Part shown: piece after piece, positions 1-12,529 of the stretch | How the letters are laid out: every line of letters starts with the position of its first letter | Numbering within the stretch: position 1 is the stretch's first letter | Source: Piezodorus guildinii | Taxonomy: Eukaryota > Arthropoda > Insecta > Hemiptera > Pentatomidae | DNA length: 64,000 nt | Reading direction: 5' to 3' | Assembly (NCBI GenBank): GCA_023052935.1 | Contig: CM041292.1 | Span: 98,504,237-98,568,236, forward strand | The notes under the pieces: model-generated | Databases searched by the model: none | Seen by the model: only the letters and a program-made list of their open reading frames with translations | What the model was told of the DNA's origin: nothing | Position numbers and translations under genes: made by a program

Positions 1-71
1 AAAACCGTTTCTGCTAATTAATAAATACCAAAAATTTAGTGCCATTTGATAGAGAATTATCCATAAAGAAT

Positions 72-325
72 TGTTTATTTATTTAACGTCCCTTTATGCT
101 GCTGTAGCTAATCGGACGATGCTACAGTGGGAGTCCTTAAATTTCGCCTATACAGGTTTAATTAGGATAGGGATTTTAAGAGTACCTGACATCGCAGAGG
201 CTCAGGACCACCTTTTAACGTCCCCTCCGAAGGACGGCATAACTAATTTTACTCCCATTAAAAAATCCTAGGGCCACCTGCAGGTTTGAACACGGGACCT
301 TGGGCATAGGAAGCTGTTATGATAG
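72..325 (-). repeat. SINE-like retroposon, copy A (minus strand)
   Basis: The minus strand reads a tRNA-like T-arm (GTTCAAACC, box-B-like, near 275-285), a body of about 200 bp, and a 3' tail with TAAATAAATAAACA at the left edge. The same 3' end recurs at 7937 and 44021 with variable 5' truncation, the pattern expected of a retroposed SINE/LINE tail. The copy lacks the A-box half of its head. A short AAGAAT repeat on both sides could be a TSD but is weak. Confidence 0.5.
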
Positions 326-330
326 TATTG

Positions 331-914
331 AGAAGAATGATAAAGGTTATTTGTTGAAATTTATTTTAATTCTCCTTATAATTAAAATAAATTTAAATTC
401 CGATATATAATTTGGTTTGGGTGACAATAATTGATTCGTTCTTGATTGAGAAATATCATCAGCATACTTAGAAAGGAAGGTGTTAAGAGGGATTGGAATA
501 TTAGCTGTAAAGACTAACAAAAAAATACGAATAGAAATTTTTGTGCTTGATTATGAATGATCTAGGAGGTAGGACTGGATAGTGAGGAACTATGTTGGCA
601 CTGTTTGAGGACGGGGTGGCCGAGTGGGATAGTTTGGGTGCTATGAACGCGCGTTGCCCAACAACCAGATGACCAATACTCTGCATTAAATCCCCTCCTT
701 CATCCTCCGAACCGAGAAACCCCAGTATAGCCTAAAAGGGACGAACAAAACAAAAAAGAAAAGTGAGGAAGTAAGTAAGAGAGAGAGAGGGATTTACGTC
801 ACACATATTTTTCTTCTCTTTTCTCTGCTGATTACACCAGAGATTTAAGATTTGGACGTGGAGATTTATAAGCCTGCTTTCTTCGTAATTTTTCGATAGA
901 GGTTAATTTGAATA
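331..914. other. No gene seen
   Basis: AT-rich DNA with short chance ORFs only. A somewhat more GC-rich patch around 600-730 has no recognisable coding signal. Confidence 0.5.
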
Positions 915-1108
915 GTGACAGAATTTATATCCTTTGCAAAGACCAAAAGATCATATGACAAAACCAAGCTATTGATTTTAATTCCTTTATGCTTGGTACC
1001 CTATTCAATGTGTTCATCAATCCCTACTACTTGTAGTGCCTTTTGCCATTCTCGAATGATCTTTTCGTGTACACAGTTAAAGAGTATAGATGGGAGTCCA
1101 TCTCCTTG
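915..1108 (-). pseudogene. Reverse transcriptase fragment (non-LTR type)
   Basis: Read on the minus strand, this stretch gives a QGDG..S..LFN block followed by a positively charged helix and a degenerate 'S/A-F/Y-DDL' block (SYDLLVFAKDINS). This matches the fingers-to-palm region of RTs of non-LTR elements, where QG[D/C]..SP.LFN precedes the catalytic [F/Y]ADD. The catalytic first Asp is lost and there is an in-frame stop in the middle, so it is a dead fragment of about 65 codons. No element boundary or TSD was found. The clade cannot be assigned from so little. Confidence 0.55.
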
Positions 1109-3470
1109 ACGAATATGATATACATTTAATTATTTGAAAATAATAAACCATTATGTAATAATTAGCAGCGTTTTACTATTCCGGACAAAGAAAAACAGTT
1201 AATTTTTTCGCATGAACCAAATTAAAGTAACTTTTAAACAATTAAAAAATCCTTGTCAGAACAGTAAAACCTACTTGATAGAAGATTTATAATACATATA
1301 TACAACAAGTTTGTTTAACAAGTAATTAGATTTTGATGAGGAAGTTGCTGTAACATCCCAAGGATATACACATCTGACCTAAGCATTGTACAAGCAATCA
1401 CAATTCTGGGAGACTTGATTATTTGGATTCAGAAAACCTTAAATCGTATTCGAATCTTAAAACCCATTGAAAATTGGGATCTTACTTACCTATATATTGC
1501 CAATATACGGAATTGAAAGAAATAACATTCGAAAACGATTAACAAGGTTAACAACGAAATAGTGACAGTCTGCCCATATACCATTTGCGATTGAAGAAGT
1601 GATAAAATTCATATCTTACCGCAAAATTTAGTTGAGATACAAACCTTCGGGAGTGGAGTCCACAATGGAGACGTTGATTCCCAAAAGTTACTATATCCAG
1701 TTATTATTGAACCAATTTAATTAAATGAAATTTCTACATCAACAAACAAATTAGGTTAAAGAAAAGAGAAAATTATGCGTCCTATAGAAAAAAAACCCAC
1801 AAAAAACGGCGGTATAGATATAAGAAAAAATATCATCCATTTTAATTTTTCATAGATGGATCAGTCTTCTGATTGAGAATAATTCGAATTATAATCCCGA
1901 AATTCAAGATGAAGAGAAATTAAGAGTCGACAATATTAACACAGGCAAAAAAGTCAACGACAAAGACAAAAAAAGAGCGATTAATTTAATTTTTACCCAG
2001 ATAGATCAATCTTTTGAAAGATATAAAGCATATTCCTTAATGTCCGAATTTCCTTGATACAAATGGCAGGTCCATAAAAAAAATGTGCCATGTATACCGC
2101 CAACTCATACAGTCTACAGTCACATTCAGATTACGATGGCATAATTCAAGATGATATATCTCTACAAAGTGATGATGTTTTACAATTAAATAAAACTATA
2201 ATAACAAAACATGCTTTCTCAACATAATCAACTTTTACAAACGTGCTTTATAACGAAATTCTAATGCAAATTCGCTAATATAAAAAAAAAGTTTTTAAAT
2301 TCCCTATAATTCCCTGAATTTTACTTTTCTTAAATTAAAATCAAGAATTGAATTTTTCTGTGTTAAAAATATTATTTCTTTAAATTTTTTAACTTTTCTT
2401 CTGAATTTTTAACAATATAATATAAATATAGCACTGTTTGGAAAGAAAACCGTTGAATCGAATTGAAAGGGATGGAGTACTATATGGAAGAATTTAACAC
2501 GTGATATTCGCTGTGGTAGCAGCAATGAGTCAGCATAACCTTCCTCATTACAACGTTCCTAATAACAATCGTCTTTATTATGTTAGTTACTAAATTATGC
2601 TAATGTACATTTTCTTATTCTCCCTCAGAGAAATATCTTATCTTACAGGTTAATTAAATTTTGCATTAGATTTTCTATTATTCCTAAAGAAAGTGAATGT
2701 TGAAAAGAAGACATTTTATTTGTTTATAGCAAAAAAATGTCCTTTAAACAAGTTTGAAAATTGCAGTTCTTTCCAAAAGGTAAATTTTAGGCATTTGGTT
2801 GAGTTCCAAATCATCCTAAAACATTTAATTAAAGCCTTTAATAACGTTAAAAAAAGTTATAAATATACATTATTTAAAATCTTAGAATGGTTTACGTGTT
2901 TTAAGAAATGTTTATTAAAATTTCAATTTATTTGTTAATTTTTATTAGTTAAAAAATACCCCATTTATTCCATCATATTTATATGTGACATCAATAAATT
3001 AAAATTTCTCACCTTCAATACATAACGTTTTGGCCTTTATGAGAAGCCATTTTCAAATTGTATATATATTTTTTAATATGGGTCTTCTACGTTTAAAAAA
3101 ATAACAAGGAAGAATATAAATTTGTTTAATAGCTTGTATAAATATCATAAATAAATATCATCTTTAAACGTTCCTTTCATTCCAAAGCCAGATTGTTATG
3201 TTTCTATATAAAGAAACGTATATATAAAATTTTATTTTCAAACTATAATTAATAAATCATTATTTAAAATGAAAAAAATAAAATAAAATATATATATATG
3301 TATATGTGTGTGTGTGTGTGTGTGTAAATTAAGTAATTCAAATAAAATGGACAATGTTTATTTCAATTTATAATCAATACTTATTTTTTTAACCTTTTTT
3401 TCATTATTAAGAAAAATATAAAAGTACCTTCAATTTTTTAAATTCAGAGGAATTACCCATATCAACTTAT
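1109..3470. other. No gene seen; AT-rich with a short TG microsatellite
   Basis: Very AT-rich sequence. A (TG)n run lies at about 3305-3325. The open frame at 2693-2938 has lysine/phenylalanine-rich AT-driven composition and no domain, and I do not call it a gene. Confidence 0.5.
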
Positions 3471-3474
3471 TAGG

Positions 3475-4930
3475 ATTGAAAAAGCGGATAAATGTAAAAG
3501 TTGAACGAATTTGATAACAATCTAAAGGAGAAAAGGGGAAACATATATATTTAATGGATTTTTTTGTTTTCTGAACGTGAGAACATAGATCTATAATCTA
3601 AAGTTGGAAAGCTAAAGATTTTAGAAAAAATATTACCTTATATACAAAGTTGTAAAAGGCATTGTAATAGTCCAGGAGCCAGATGCATGGTTGACTACCG
3701 CATCGAACATACATCTAGAAATAGTTTTTAAAAGTTCTTTCTATTATTATTACAAAAATTCATTTCTTGCTGTCCTAAAACACTTACTAATCAGGTAATT
3801 AATTTGATGAAGTGATTAATTATGTCAAGATTACAAAAGTAAAACTGAAACAACATTAAAAATTTGCCATTTTCCCAATTCCAAGACTCAGGAGTCCTGA
3901 ATCAGCCTTATCATACTGTTGTGATCACATTTTTACTTTCAATTATCTTTATATGAAATATATATGTACATTGGTAAGTGATGAAAAGCCGATAAAACTA
4001 ACTGATTGTTATAGATAAAAATATAATAGATTATTTAATAAACCATGTTTCTATTGAAATTCAAAATGATTAATTCTTTAACAATTTATTTTTATCTTTA
4101 AACGTATTTAAAAATTCTTAAATTGATTTTAACAACGTAGGTAATTGAAAGTCGTTTGTTGCGCGCACAAGATTTTTTGTCTTTTATACTTTTTTCTTTT
4201 GAAAAATAAATCTTTTATTATTGCCTTATATTTTCTATATTGACATTTTATATATTCCTTTACTCATAGCAGAAGAAATTAAAAACAAAATTATAATCTG
4301 ATATACATTAACAATATCGTATAATCTCTCAATTGCATTGCATAATATAATCATTATTGACTCAATCTAGTTTTATTTTAAGTCAATTTGCAATATGTCA
4401 ATAGTCACACCACGGGATATCCCGACATGTGGGCCGCCAGCCTCTACGTGATTTACCTCGACGTTTGCTCTTCTGGCGGTCATTAGTAAGAAATGTATTT
4501 TCTTCATTTTTGAGACATAACATGACACATAGTTAAATCAAAAGCTAATCGTATGTTCGATGGGCTAGTAATCGTGACATAATTGATCACTTCATCAAAT
4601 TAATTAGCTGATTAGTTAGACTTTTAGGGCCGCAAGAAATGCATTTTTTTAATAAGTATAGTAGAAAGAAATTTTTTTAAAATATTTCTAGATGTATATC
4701 TGATTAGGTAGTAAACCATGCACCTGGCTCCTGAACTATAAAGTGAAAAATAGGGCATAAAATTATTACTGTTAATTATACGTAACAATTTGACATTGGT
4801 CTAAATCATATATTTCTAACGAAACTAAATAAACTTTTTATTTAAATTAATTTCAATTTTTTTTTATTTATTTAATAGTTCTTAAATTGATTTAAACAGC
4901 CGAGGTAAGTGAAAACCTTGTTGCACTTTT
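3475..4930 (+). repeat. Interspersed repeat family A, copy 1, interrupted
   Basis: The segments 3475-3669 and 4737-4930 match consecutive parts of a repeat also present at 24061-25048, 25049-27130 (reversed) and 42940-43815. Shared blocks include GGAAAGCTAAAGATTTTAG and the tail ...TTAAATTGATTT...GGTAAGTGAAA. The copy is split by a 1,067-bp TIR element at 3670-4736. No protein is encoded. Confidence 0.6.
3670..4736. mobile_element. 1.07-kb non-autonomous element with ~165-bp terminal inverted repeats
   Basis: The first about 165 bp (GTCCAGGAGCCAGATGCATGG...) reappear inverted at the right end (...CCATGCACCTGGCTCCTGAAC) with scattered mismatches. The element is bordered by TA on both sides (3668-3669 and 4737-4738), as expected for Tc1/mariner-type insertion, and it interrupts a copy of repeat family A. 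Inside lies a second fragment of repeat A (3979-4180) and a GC-richer block near 4400-4480. No transposase ORF is visible, so it would depend on another element. Confidence 0.6.
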
Positions 4931-6890
4931 TTGAAAAAGGTGAATGAAAATTTAACTGAATACTAAAATCTCAAACCATTAGCAACCATGAATCAAAAGC
5001 AACATTTTTCGGAATTTCTGATTAGTAGTATTACTAAATTAGTGAAAGTGGTAACAACTTTGTTGGATTTTTGTACTAAATCGGTTTGACAACTGATGCT
5101 GTTATTTACAAAGATGGATTGATGAGAAGTTTAATAATGTGATCAGATTCTGGATTCCTATCAATAATTGTTTTAAAGCACGCTCCATTGACATTTTAAC
5201 TTAAGTTAATGAAAAAAATGGCTAAATGCAAAATGTATGCCTAAAAAACAATTATTCTAAAGCTGTTAATTATTGCTTCATAATGCGCGATTTGTTGTTT
5301 GGCATATCAGCAATGTAAATACTCTCCACCAGAGTTCGTGCCATCTTTGGTCAATGCTGGTAAAATTTTGCTTAAAAACCTTCATTTAATTAACATTATT
5401 TAATTGTTTCTATCATTACTAATAATCACAAACATGAATTATTTTTTAATTAATAATAAATTGTAAGTCAGTAAATTAATATTTTCATTGAATTCATGGT
5501 AAATAATGATGCAATTATGTAATTCAACCAAAGCCAAACTGTGCTTCCTTTAACAATGAATATTATTTTTAATTAAAACATTGATGAATATAGTAAGAAT
5601 TATTACTAAATTGGTATTAAAACTACCATTTTTCAGTGATGAATTGAGGAAGTAAGACATCAATTCCATTAGCTAGAGTGGATAATATTTTTTACTCTGT
5701 CATAATAATCTTTCTTAATTTATGTTCCTTATTTTCATCATATCCATATTCTTATTTTCTGTGGATTATTTTTTTCGTCCTGTAGATGAGTTCATTATTT
5801 TATTAATTATAGTTCTTTTATTCTTAAATATTTATTTTTTTAAAACAATGGCTTTATAGTATTTATAGATATAATATAATAGAAATGTAATATAATATAA
5901 TGTAATATAAGAATCGTATAAAAGTTCTGATTTTAATACAAGCAGAAATAGTTTTAATCCAGTAACAACAGGTAGCAGCACTAAACAGAATTCATGTAAA
6001 TAAAAAATTGTTTTTTTATAATGTAAGAAGAGAATTAAGTTGGCTAAATTTAATAAGTTATCTATTCTTATCATCCTAATGCCAGATTTTTTAAACTTTA
6101 AATCTGGAAAGCACAAAACTTGGAATTCTTTCAAAAATATTAGATAAATAATGAATTTAAGTAAAATAAAAAAAACAGATAATTTTCTTAAAATTTTCTG
6201 AATGGTATCTGGAGTTAGTTAAGTAAAAATACTTAAGTAGAATAAGTACTTCCTTCTCCTTTAATAGAATGGTTCTTGGTTCTTCCATAAAATTTATTTT
6301 ACAAAAAATTTATTTTGAGTCTATGTTGTCTTTTCCCCATCTTCAGGACTCATTTCACTTTCTTTAAAATTATATTGTAAGATTTCTGATAATTGTTCAC
6401 TAAAAAGGCTTCCAATTTTCTTCATAAGGTAACCATTTTCCATATAAAAATACATAATGATATTAATTTTTCTGGAAGAAATGTATATCCATTATAAATA
6501 AAAATGGTTCTTAATTATTCCATACCCTTTGACGAAGTGTGGAACCAGGATTGCTTTACGAAATCCCCAAATTTCTCTCTCCTATATACTTCTCTCATCC
6601 TACTTGAAGTCCTTCAATTAATCAGTGTTCTATTCATCTCTTTATCAGTGTGTGGTGTCTAAAGCAGTATTCTCGGATCAAGTTCACAGTCTATACATGA
6701 TATTCTACATCTCACTTCCTGTTACTATGCTCATGACACTTGGTTTACCCATATATGACCTGATTGCCCTCAATCTTCAATTGAATCAGTGACTTTGTTT
6801 ATGTGTCGATGGAGAAAATAATTTTATAATGCAGCAATACACTTCCCCTTCGTCATAACTTGAATCTGCCATACAGTATACTCAATAATA
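4931..6890. other. No gene seen
   Basis: AT-rich DNA. The 100-codon minus-strand frame at 5832-6134 is low complexity and shares no motif with known families. Confidence 0.45.
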
Positions 6891-6894
6891 TCTC

Positions 6895-7240
6895 TGTCCT
6901 TTGCGATCTGATATTAGGGACATCTTGACAATCTACTGGAATCCTCAAACAAGATTGAAATGACAAGAAACTGCCCGACTACTTCAACACTTACTGGATA
7001 AACGCTCAAACCTTCCACTGCAAAAGGCTCTTCTATATGACATCATTAGACCAATATGACTTTCAGAGTAGAGATTTTGGGGCTCTACTAAACCATCAAA
7101 TTCTTCCCGTCTCCAATCCTTGCTATTAAAAATCTTCAATGCTCCTTATTTTGTCACAAATAAACTCATCCAAAAAGTTCTTAAGTTCTCTATGTTGCTG
7201 ACTTGGCCTGAAGAGGTACCACTCTTTTTATGACAAACTC
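6895..7240 (+). pseudogene. Jockey-type RT C-terminal fragment
   Basis: Plus-strand translation across frames gives LLYDIIRPI, WGSTKPSN and IFNAPYFVTN, in the order found in the C-terminal part of Jockey-clade reverse transcriptases (LLYK..LRP.W.YG..LWG..., then ...NAP.YV.N...). Several stops and frameshifts are present and the catalytic part of the RT is missing. It is an old remnant. The opposite-strand open frame at 7190-7408 is a shadow of this fragment. Confidence 0.6.
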
Positions 7241-7599
7241 CATTCCCACTCTAACCCCTAGTTTCAATCCTTGCTTCTCAACAATCTCTAATAATCCTCC
7301 AAGGCTCTGAAAATAAGATGGCCCTTCTTCTGGTTTATCATAGTTTTTGGAGAGCTGCCAATTAGGTAGTATTCCTACATGTGAATCATGACAGTATGTC
7401 TCTATCACATTTAATAAATGTATTTTATTATACAGTTGTAAACATCGATAAATATACTTATATATATTCCTTAAAATTTATTTGACAACAATTTTATTTT
7501 AAGTCAACATTTCTTCAGGGGCTTCCTCATCTTCAGGACTCATAATGTTGAGGAAAGTAAAGTGAGTCCTAAAGAAGAATTAAGCTCTACTATAAATAT

Positions 7600-8190
7600 A
7601 GGTAATATTGAATATTAAGGAACAGGATTTTTTTATCATGGTCCAAAGGAGAAAACGTTTATTTCGGAGGTCAATTGCAATAGAAACCTTCAGGTTACTA
7701 AAAATTAACATACCCACAGTTCTTGAAAAACGTAATTTTTTTGATGAAAGCAAATTTAATATTTTAGATTCTGATGGCCTTCAAGTATGTTTGGCAAATA
7801 CCTAATTTCCTAATTTCAAGCTTGATATGTGATGCTCCCATGGAACATGGAGAAGGAAGTGTTCTGGTGAAGCATGTCATGGAACAGTACAGGTAATTTG
7901 ACTTTCATTGGCAATATTATAAATGACAAAAAATGTTTGTTTATTCATTTAATGCCACTATATTCTATTATGGCTTATCGGACGATGCTACAGTGGGAGT
8001 CCTAAATTTTGCCTATCCTGATTTAAAGTGACAAAAAATGTGCATTTTGCGCCATAACTTAAAAAGCACTGTTGAAAAGTTAGGAATTAAGGAGACAGAT
8101 GATGTTTAAACAAGAAAATGACCCTCAGCACACACTTAATAACAAAAAAGTGGATGCTGCACAACTGTTTGCAGAAAATTTTTATAACTG
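7600..8190 (+). pseudogene. Tc1-like transposase remnant (DDE)
   Basis: Three blocks of a Tc1-family transposase appear in the right order on the plus strand. DESKFN..DSDG holds the first catalytic Asp (about 7742-7785). HGEGSVLV followed by GNLTFIGNI is the HGGGSVMVWG region (7838-7915). QENDPQHT near 8110 holds the second catalytic Asp of the 'D(D/N)PKHT' motif. The frame is broken repeatedly and a 92-bp retroposon sits inside at 7937-8028. Enzymatically dead. The inverted repeats of the original element were not found. Confidence 0.65.
7937..8028 (-). mobile_element. Truncated SINE-like retroposon, copy B, with 13-bp TSD
   Basis: A 92-bp insertion is flanked by TGACAAAAAATGT at 7924-7936 and 8029-8041. 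It carries the same 3' tail as copies at 72 and 44021 and is truncated at its 5' (right) end. It interrupts the Tc1 transposase remnant exactly between the FIGNI and HNLK blocks, so it post-dates that element. Confidence 0.7.
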
Positions 8191-8192
8191 CT

Positions 8193-10260
8193 CATCTCAT
8201 AATGAAGAATAGACATAGGCTCTATTGTATGATTAAGTACTAGATAATATTATTGGTCTTGTTATTTGTACTCATCACAATTTTGTTTCATAATGAGAAT
8301 AGAAAAAATTGTAGTTAGCATTATATTAATTTTGAAGACATTAAAATTACCTCCAGTGTGTATGACACAACTTTAATTATAGGTAGTAATGTTAATGGAA
8401 CAATATATTAGTCTCTTTATCCTGGAATTTCACATTAAAGAAAGGAATGGTCCATGGAATAGTCCATTGTGAAAAAAAAGAAAAAGAAGCAAATTAATTA
8501 AAGAAATGACCAATTCAATAAGGACTAATGATAGTGGTGGTAGTCCGACACGATATATTAGCTATTAATTACTGTACAAAATTATACGTTCAAATCGACC
8601 ATCCCCCTCACAGATACCTGTTTAGTCCAAAATGTAGCGCAAACTTTCAACAGAAAGCTAATTCTAACCTGCCCTTAACAGAAAGGTTCTCCTCAGCAAT
8701 TCAAAAATTAAAACTAATTAAAATGGATACAACAGAAAGCCATACACACCCGTGGCTTTATATAAAACCTCAAATAAACATTTAGCTATAAAAACTTAAT
8801 AAAGAAAAAACAGCAGCATCGGACTTCAGAAATCAGTTCAACAACATAATCCAGTCACTACCTGAACATATATTAATTTTCACTGATGGATCAAAATCTG
8901 AAATTGGAACGGCATCGGCCTTCCACTCACAAAATGAAGTTACACCAAGATAGTAGCATCTATACGGCAGAAATGAATGCTATTGAAATGGCACTGAAAT
9001 ATTCTTCTGGAATATCTGTCAAAAATATAGTAATTGCTACAGATTCTTTGAGTACTCTCAGGGCTTTATCAAATATGTATTCAGATAACCGAGGAATCCA
9101 AAGAATTTTTATAAAACAAAACTGATATCTGATAATGGAAAATCCATTTCTTACATATGGGTACCAGGGCATGTTGGTATAAAGGGCAATGAAATGGCTG
9201 ACAGGGCAGCAAAAGAGGCAATCTCTCTTCCAGGTCGCAGAAGAGCCCTTCTTACCTCATCAGATCTGGCACAACGACTAAAAGACAATATATATAAGCA
9301 ATGGGAAGACATATGGGATAGGAGTACATCCGCAGAGAGGACGTGGTTCTTACACACCTCAGGATTGGCCACACTAGACTGACACACTCTCACCTCATCA
9401 CAAAAGACTTATCACCGAAATGCCCAAATTGTTACAATATTCTGACAATAGCCCATATTTTCCAGGAATGTCCATATTACATCAATAATCTAAAGGAAAT
9501 AGGAATACCTCAAAACATATCAATAACCTTAGGGAACGATACAAACAGAGCTGACAAAGTCATATATTTTCTCAATATAGTAAAGCTGTTAAAATATTTC
9601 TAATGTCCAAAAAAATATTTAAAACAAAAAAAAAAAAATAATAAAATAATTTAAAAAAAAAAAAATTAATAAGAAAATAAAATATAGATTATAAAAAAAT
9701 AAATAAAAAAAAATAAAAAAAAATAATAATAATAATAAAATAAAATTTTGTACATTACTTTTTATTTAATACTTATTTATTATTGATATGACCTTATATT
9801 TCTTTCCACATTCGTTCTTTTATTTATGATATAATATCTTATTCTTATTTTTTTTTAATTACTTATTTTTTATTTTTATTTTTTTTCTTATGTTAAATGA
9901 CCATAGAATTATTTTCTGGATCGGGCGCTAATGACCTAGATGTTTGGCGCCTTAAACATAAAAACAAAACAAACAATAAGGACTTATCATATATCCCCAA
10001 AGATGTAATCAATTTAATAAGCAGTAATCATATATCCCCTCAAGAGAGCATTGTTCTGAACATTAATGATGTCATAAGTGTTTCAGTCACATTAAAAAAC
10101 ATTTGTCCTAGAAATTTGTTGTGTATACTTAAACTTTTGAACTGTGCTTACGAGAATTATACAAACACCATTGAAGATGCTTAAAATGTGGACATTGATT
10201 AAGCTTTTGGATCAACCAAATAGTTGATTTTTCTAAAAATCACCATTTGAAAAGTCAAAG
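8193..10260 (+). repeat. Duplicated block B1, split by an I-like insertion
   Basis: 8193-8526 plus 9974-10260 align with 12985-13530 (block B2), for example CTCTATT.TATGATTAA, AATGAGAATAGAA, TAGTAATGTTAATGGAA and ACCATTGAAGATGCTT. B1 is interrupted by a non-LTR fragment at 8527-9973. Its right part may continue beyond a second RT fragment into 11755-11860, which resembles 13665-13760. Origin unknown; no coding function seen. Confidence 0.55.
8527..9973 (+). pseudogene. I-clade non-LTR retrotransposon, 5'-truncated 3' part (RNase H domain)
   Basis: The stretch encodes, across three frames, the RT-RNase H linker (LAINYCTKLY...HP), an RNase H domain and a C-terminal CCHC-like region. RNase H is marked by IFTDGSK with the first catalytic Asp, then YTAEMNAIEMAL with the Glu, then ATDSLSTLRAL with the second Asp, then WVPGHVGIKGNEMADRAAKEA. 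After it comes RIGHTRLTHSHL...CPNC...HI..ECP. The 3' UTR ends GGGCGCTAATGACC...TTTGGCGCC plus an A/C-rich tail, typical of I-group elements. An 11-bp TSD, CAATAAGGACT, is at 8516-8526 and 9974-9984. Stops and frameshifts make it inactive; endonuclease and RT are absent through 5' truncation. Confidence 0.75.
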
Positions 10261-10279
10261 ATATTGAAAAATATTTTAT

Positions 10280-11715
10280 TCAAATTAAGATCGAAATTCA
10301 GTTGCATATATTTGGAGTCGATTCTGGGACAGAACAAACACCAATGCTCCTCTCACAGGTCGAGCTTTCAAATGAGAAAAGAATTCCCAGTGATTGGGAG
10401 TACAATGTCATCATCCCAATTCATAAAAAGGGTAGTCAAAGCGAATGCAAATCTACGGACCTACATGTTTATCTCAGGTTGTAAACAAACTCTACTCTGC
10501 TATCCTAGAAAGGTGACTACGGATCATATTAGACGAGGACCTGGAAGAAAAGCAAGCTGACATCAGGCCCAGCAAACAGACCCAGGCTCAGATTTATTTT
10601 TTTAAGGACAATAATAGAGAAGGCCTAGAAACGAGAAAAAAATTTGTACATAGCCTTTTTTGACCTGCAAGCTCCTTTTGACTAAGTACCATGAAATGAA
10701 ATATGGAATGCACTGAAGGCAAATAATGTCCTGGAGACTTATAGACACAATCAGATCCATTATAGGAATAAAGGCTCAGGGGAACAATAAGAATTGATGG
10801 AAAGAGTCATATATCATATAGAGTCTGAAACCTTCGATATGAAGAGAGGCATCAAACAGGGAGACAGTCTAAGCCCTCTCTTCTTTAGCATCCTGATGGA
10901 AGAATTCCTACAAATATGTTAGAGAAGTACAAGCACGAATGGTGATTGGGAAATGAAATCTGAGAACGATTCTTGCATAAGCACTTCTCTGTACAGATGG
11001 CATAGCACTCATAACACATTCTGTCCAGAATTTCCAACAAGCCGCAATGGGAAACTGAGCTAGAGTGGTAATGCATAATAATAAATGCTACAAAGAGCAA
11101 AACTATGCAAATTGGGTGTGAACCTGAGGATGTGCAGATTATTTTCAGAGGATAATTCCTCGAAGCGTTAAAAGACTATCCGTACCTGGGCACAATCATC
11201 AGCAGAAATGGAAGAATATAAGAAGAAATATGAAACAGAATTAAAAAAGCAAATTATTACCAAATCTGCAATACCTTCCTCTCCTATTGTATGGGAGTGA
11301 GAATTGGATTCCTCTAGACAAATATTTAAGCAGTCACCGCAGCAGAGATTAAATGTAATATCTCAGAAAAGTGGCTAGCCAACTCAGAAAGATCTCATCA
11401 GAAATGAAAGAACAAGAGAGGAATTAGAGGTGAAACCCTTAACAGAGACCTTGAAGAAGAGATAACTAAAGTGGTTTGACCATGTGTATAAAATGGGTGA
11501 AGATCATGAACCACTTAAGTTTCTCTAAGCCAGACCAATGGGCAGGAGTCAAGAGGCAGGCCAAGAATGTCTTGGAGTTGGATGGATCGAATGTGGATTA
11601 AAAAGAGGAAAGAGGCTGGATGCTATGAAAGTGTTAGCAAGTGACCGAGAACGTTTGCAGCCTTAGGTCTAGGCACCTCCACATTGAAAGGCACAAAGGA
11701 GGAACTAAAGAAGAA
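10280..11715 (+). pseudogene. Decayed RTE-like/endonuclease-RT retrotransposon fragment
   Basis: Plus-strand frames give RIPSDWEYNVIIPIHKKG (RT block 0/1), then a degenerate FDLQ...D block, MKRGIKQGDSLSPLFF (block 4), a YLGTIISRNGR block, and a C-terminal GRSQEAGQ...WIECG remnant of the RPRxxWxD region. It ends in an AAGAAGAAG tract. Order and content match the RT of the same broad type as the copy at 19185, but with many stops. The FADD catalytic segment is not recognisable. Confidence 0.6.
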
Positions 11716-11754
11716 GAAGCTCTTGAAAGTGATGTCCCACTCAAAAAATCAAAT

Positions 11755-12391
11755 TTAACTTGATAGATGGATTCGCCCCATTGTTGGATAGGTTATGGAT
11801 TCATATCCTAGATATACTGTGACACATGAAAAAAAATGTAAATTTTCCTTTGATTTCATTTCAATTCATCTTATGCTCTTAACAATAAGTCTACTGTATA
11901 TAATAATTTAACTTTAGATTAATTACAACAAATGGATATATGGAATATGGAAATAGAAGCATTTGAACTATGATATAACTGTAACTTAATTTATTTTTTT
12001 GTATTTTATGCAAATGTATGTATCTTTTATGCTATCACATTTATTGTCAGTATTTTAAAATTGAGTTGCTACATTCCCTAAAATTCACTCCTACCACAAA
12101 TTGACACCTTGATAATTACAAAACAATAGTCAATCTTCTTAATTTTATGTTTAGAGGACTTCAAATGGTGAGAGAGAAAGAGATACACTTTATTTACGAA
12201 GAAATTATGGCCAACTTAATTGGGCTCCTTTAAAACAGCCTACTTACTGTCCATAAAGCATTGTTTGTAAGATTAAAATAGAAAATTTTAGAAACATACA
12301 TTGCAATTTTCCATACGTTTTTAAATTATTTTTCTTATTTATTATTTTTCGGTTGTCTCCCCCAGATTTATTTATGTATATACTTACTTAC
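11755..12391. other. No gene; start resembles block at 13665
   Basis: 11755-11860 is similar to 13665-13780 (CCCTATTGTTGG.TAGG.TATGGATTC) and may be the far end of the B1/B2 duplication. The remainder is AT-rich and featureless. Confidence 0.4.
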
Positions 12392-12435
12392 TCTCTCCTT
12401 TAGTGCTTCTCTTTGAAGCTCTTGCAGAACTTTTC
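12392..12435 (-). CDS. Candidate mini-exon of unrecognised minus-strand gene
   Basis: A 44-nt segment on the minus strand sits between a good acceptor (pyrimidine-rich ...TGTTTCCTTCAG) and a good donor (GTAAGTAAG). Spliced to the exon at 12530-12735 it continues that frame as a Ser/Lys/Arg-rich stretch (KSSARASKRSTKGE), with a 94-nt intron between them. Phase in (2) and out (1) are consistent. The basic stretch could be a nuclear-localisation-type segment, but this is only inference. Confidence 0.4.
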
Positions 12436-12529
12436 CTGAAGGAAACAGATACATTTTTTTATAAATTTCTTTCTTTTCTCTCTCCAATTTCCTACTTGCT
12501 TGGTGAAGGTCAATACATTTATATTTCAC

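Noticed and set aside
2693..2938. 81-codon Lys/Phe-rich plus-strand frame
   Set aside because: AT-driven composition, no motif and no start context.
5832..6134. 100-codon minus-strand frame with hydrophobic stretches
   Set aside because: Phe/Leu/Tyr/Ile richness is what AT-rich DNA gives; no signal peptide, splice or family motif.
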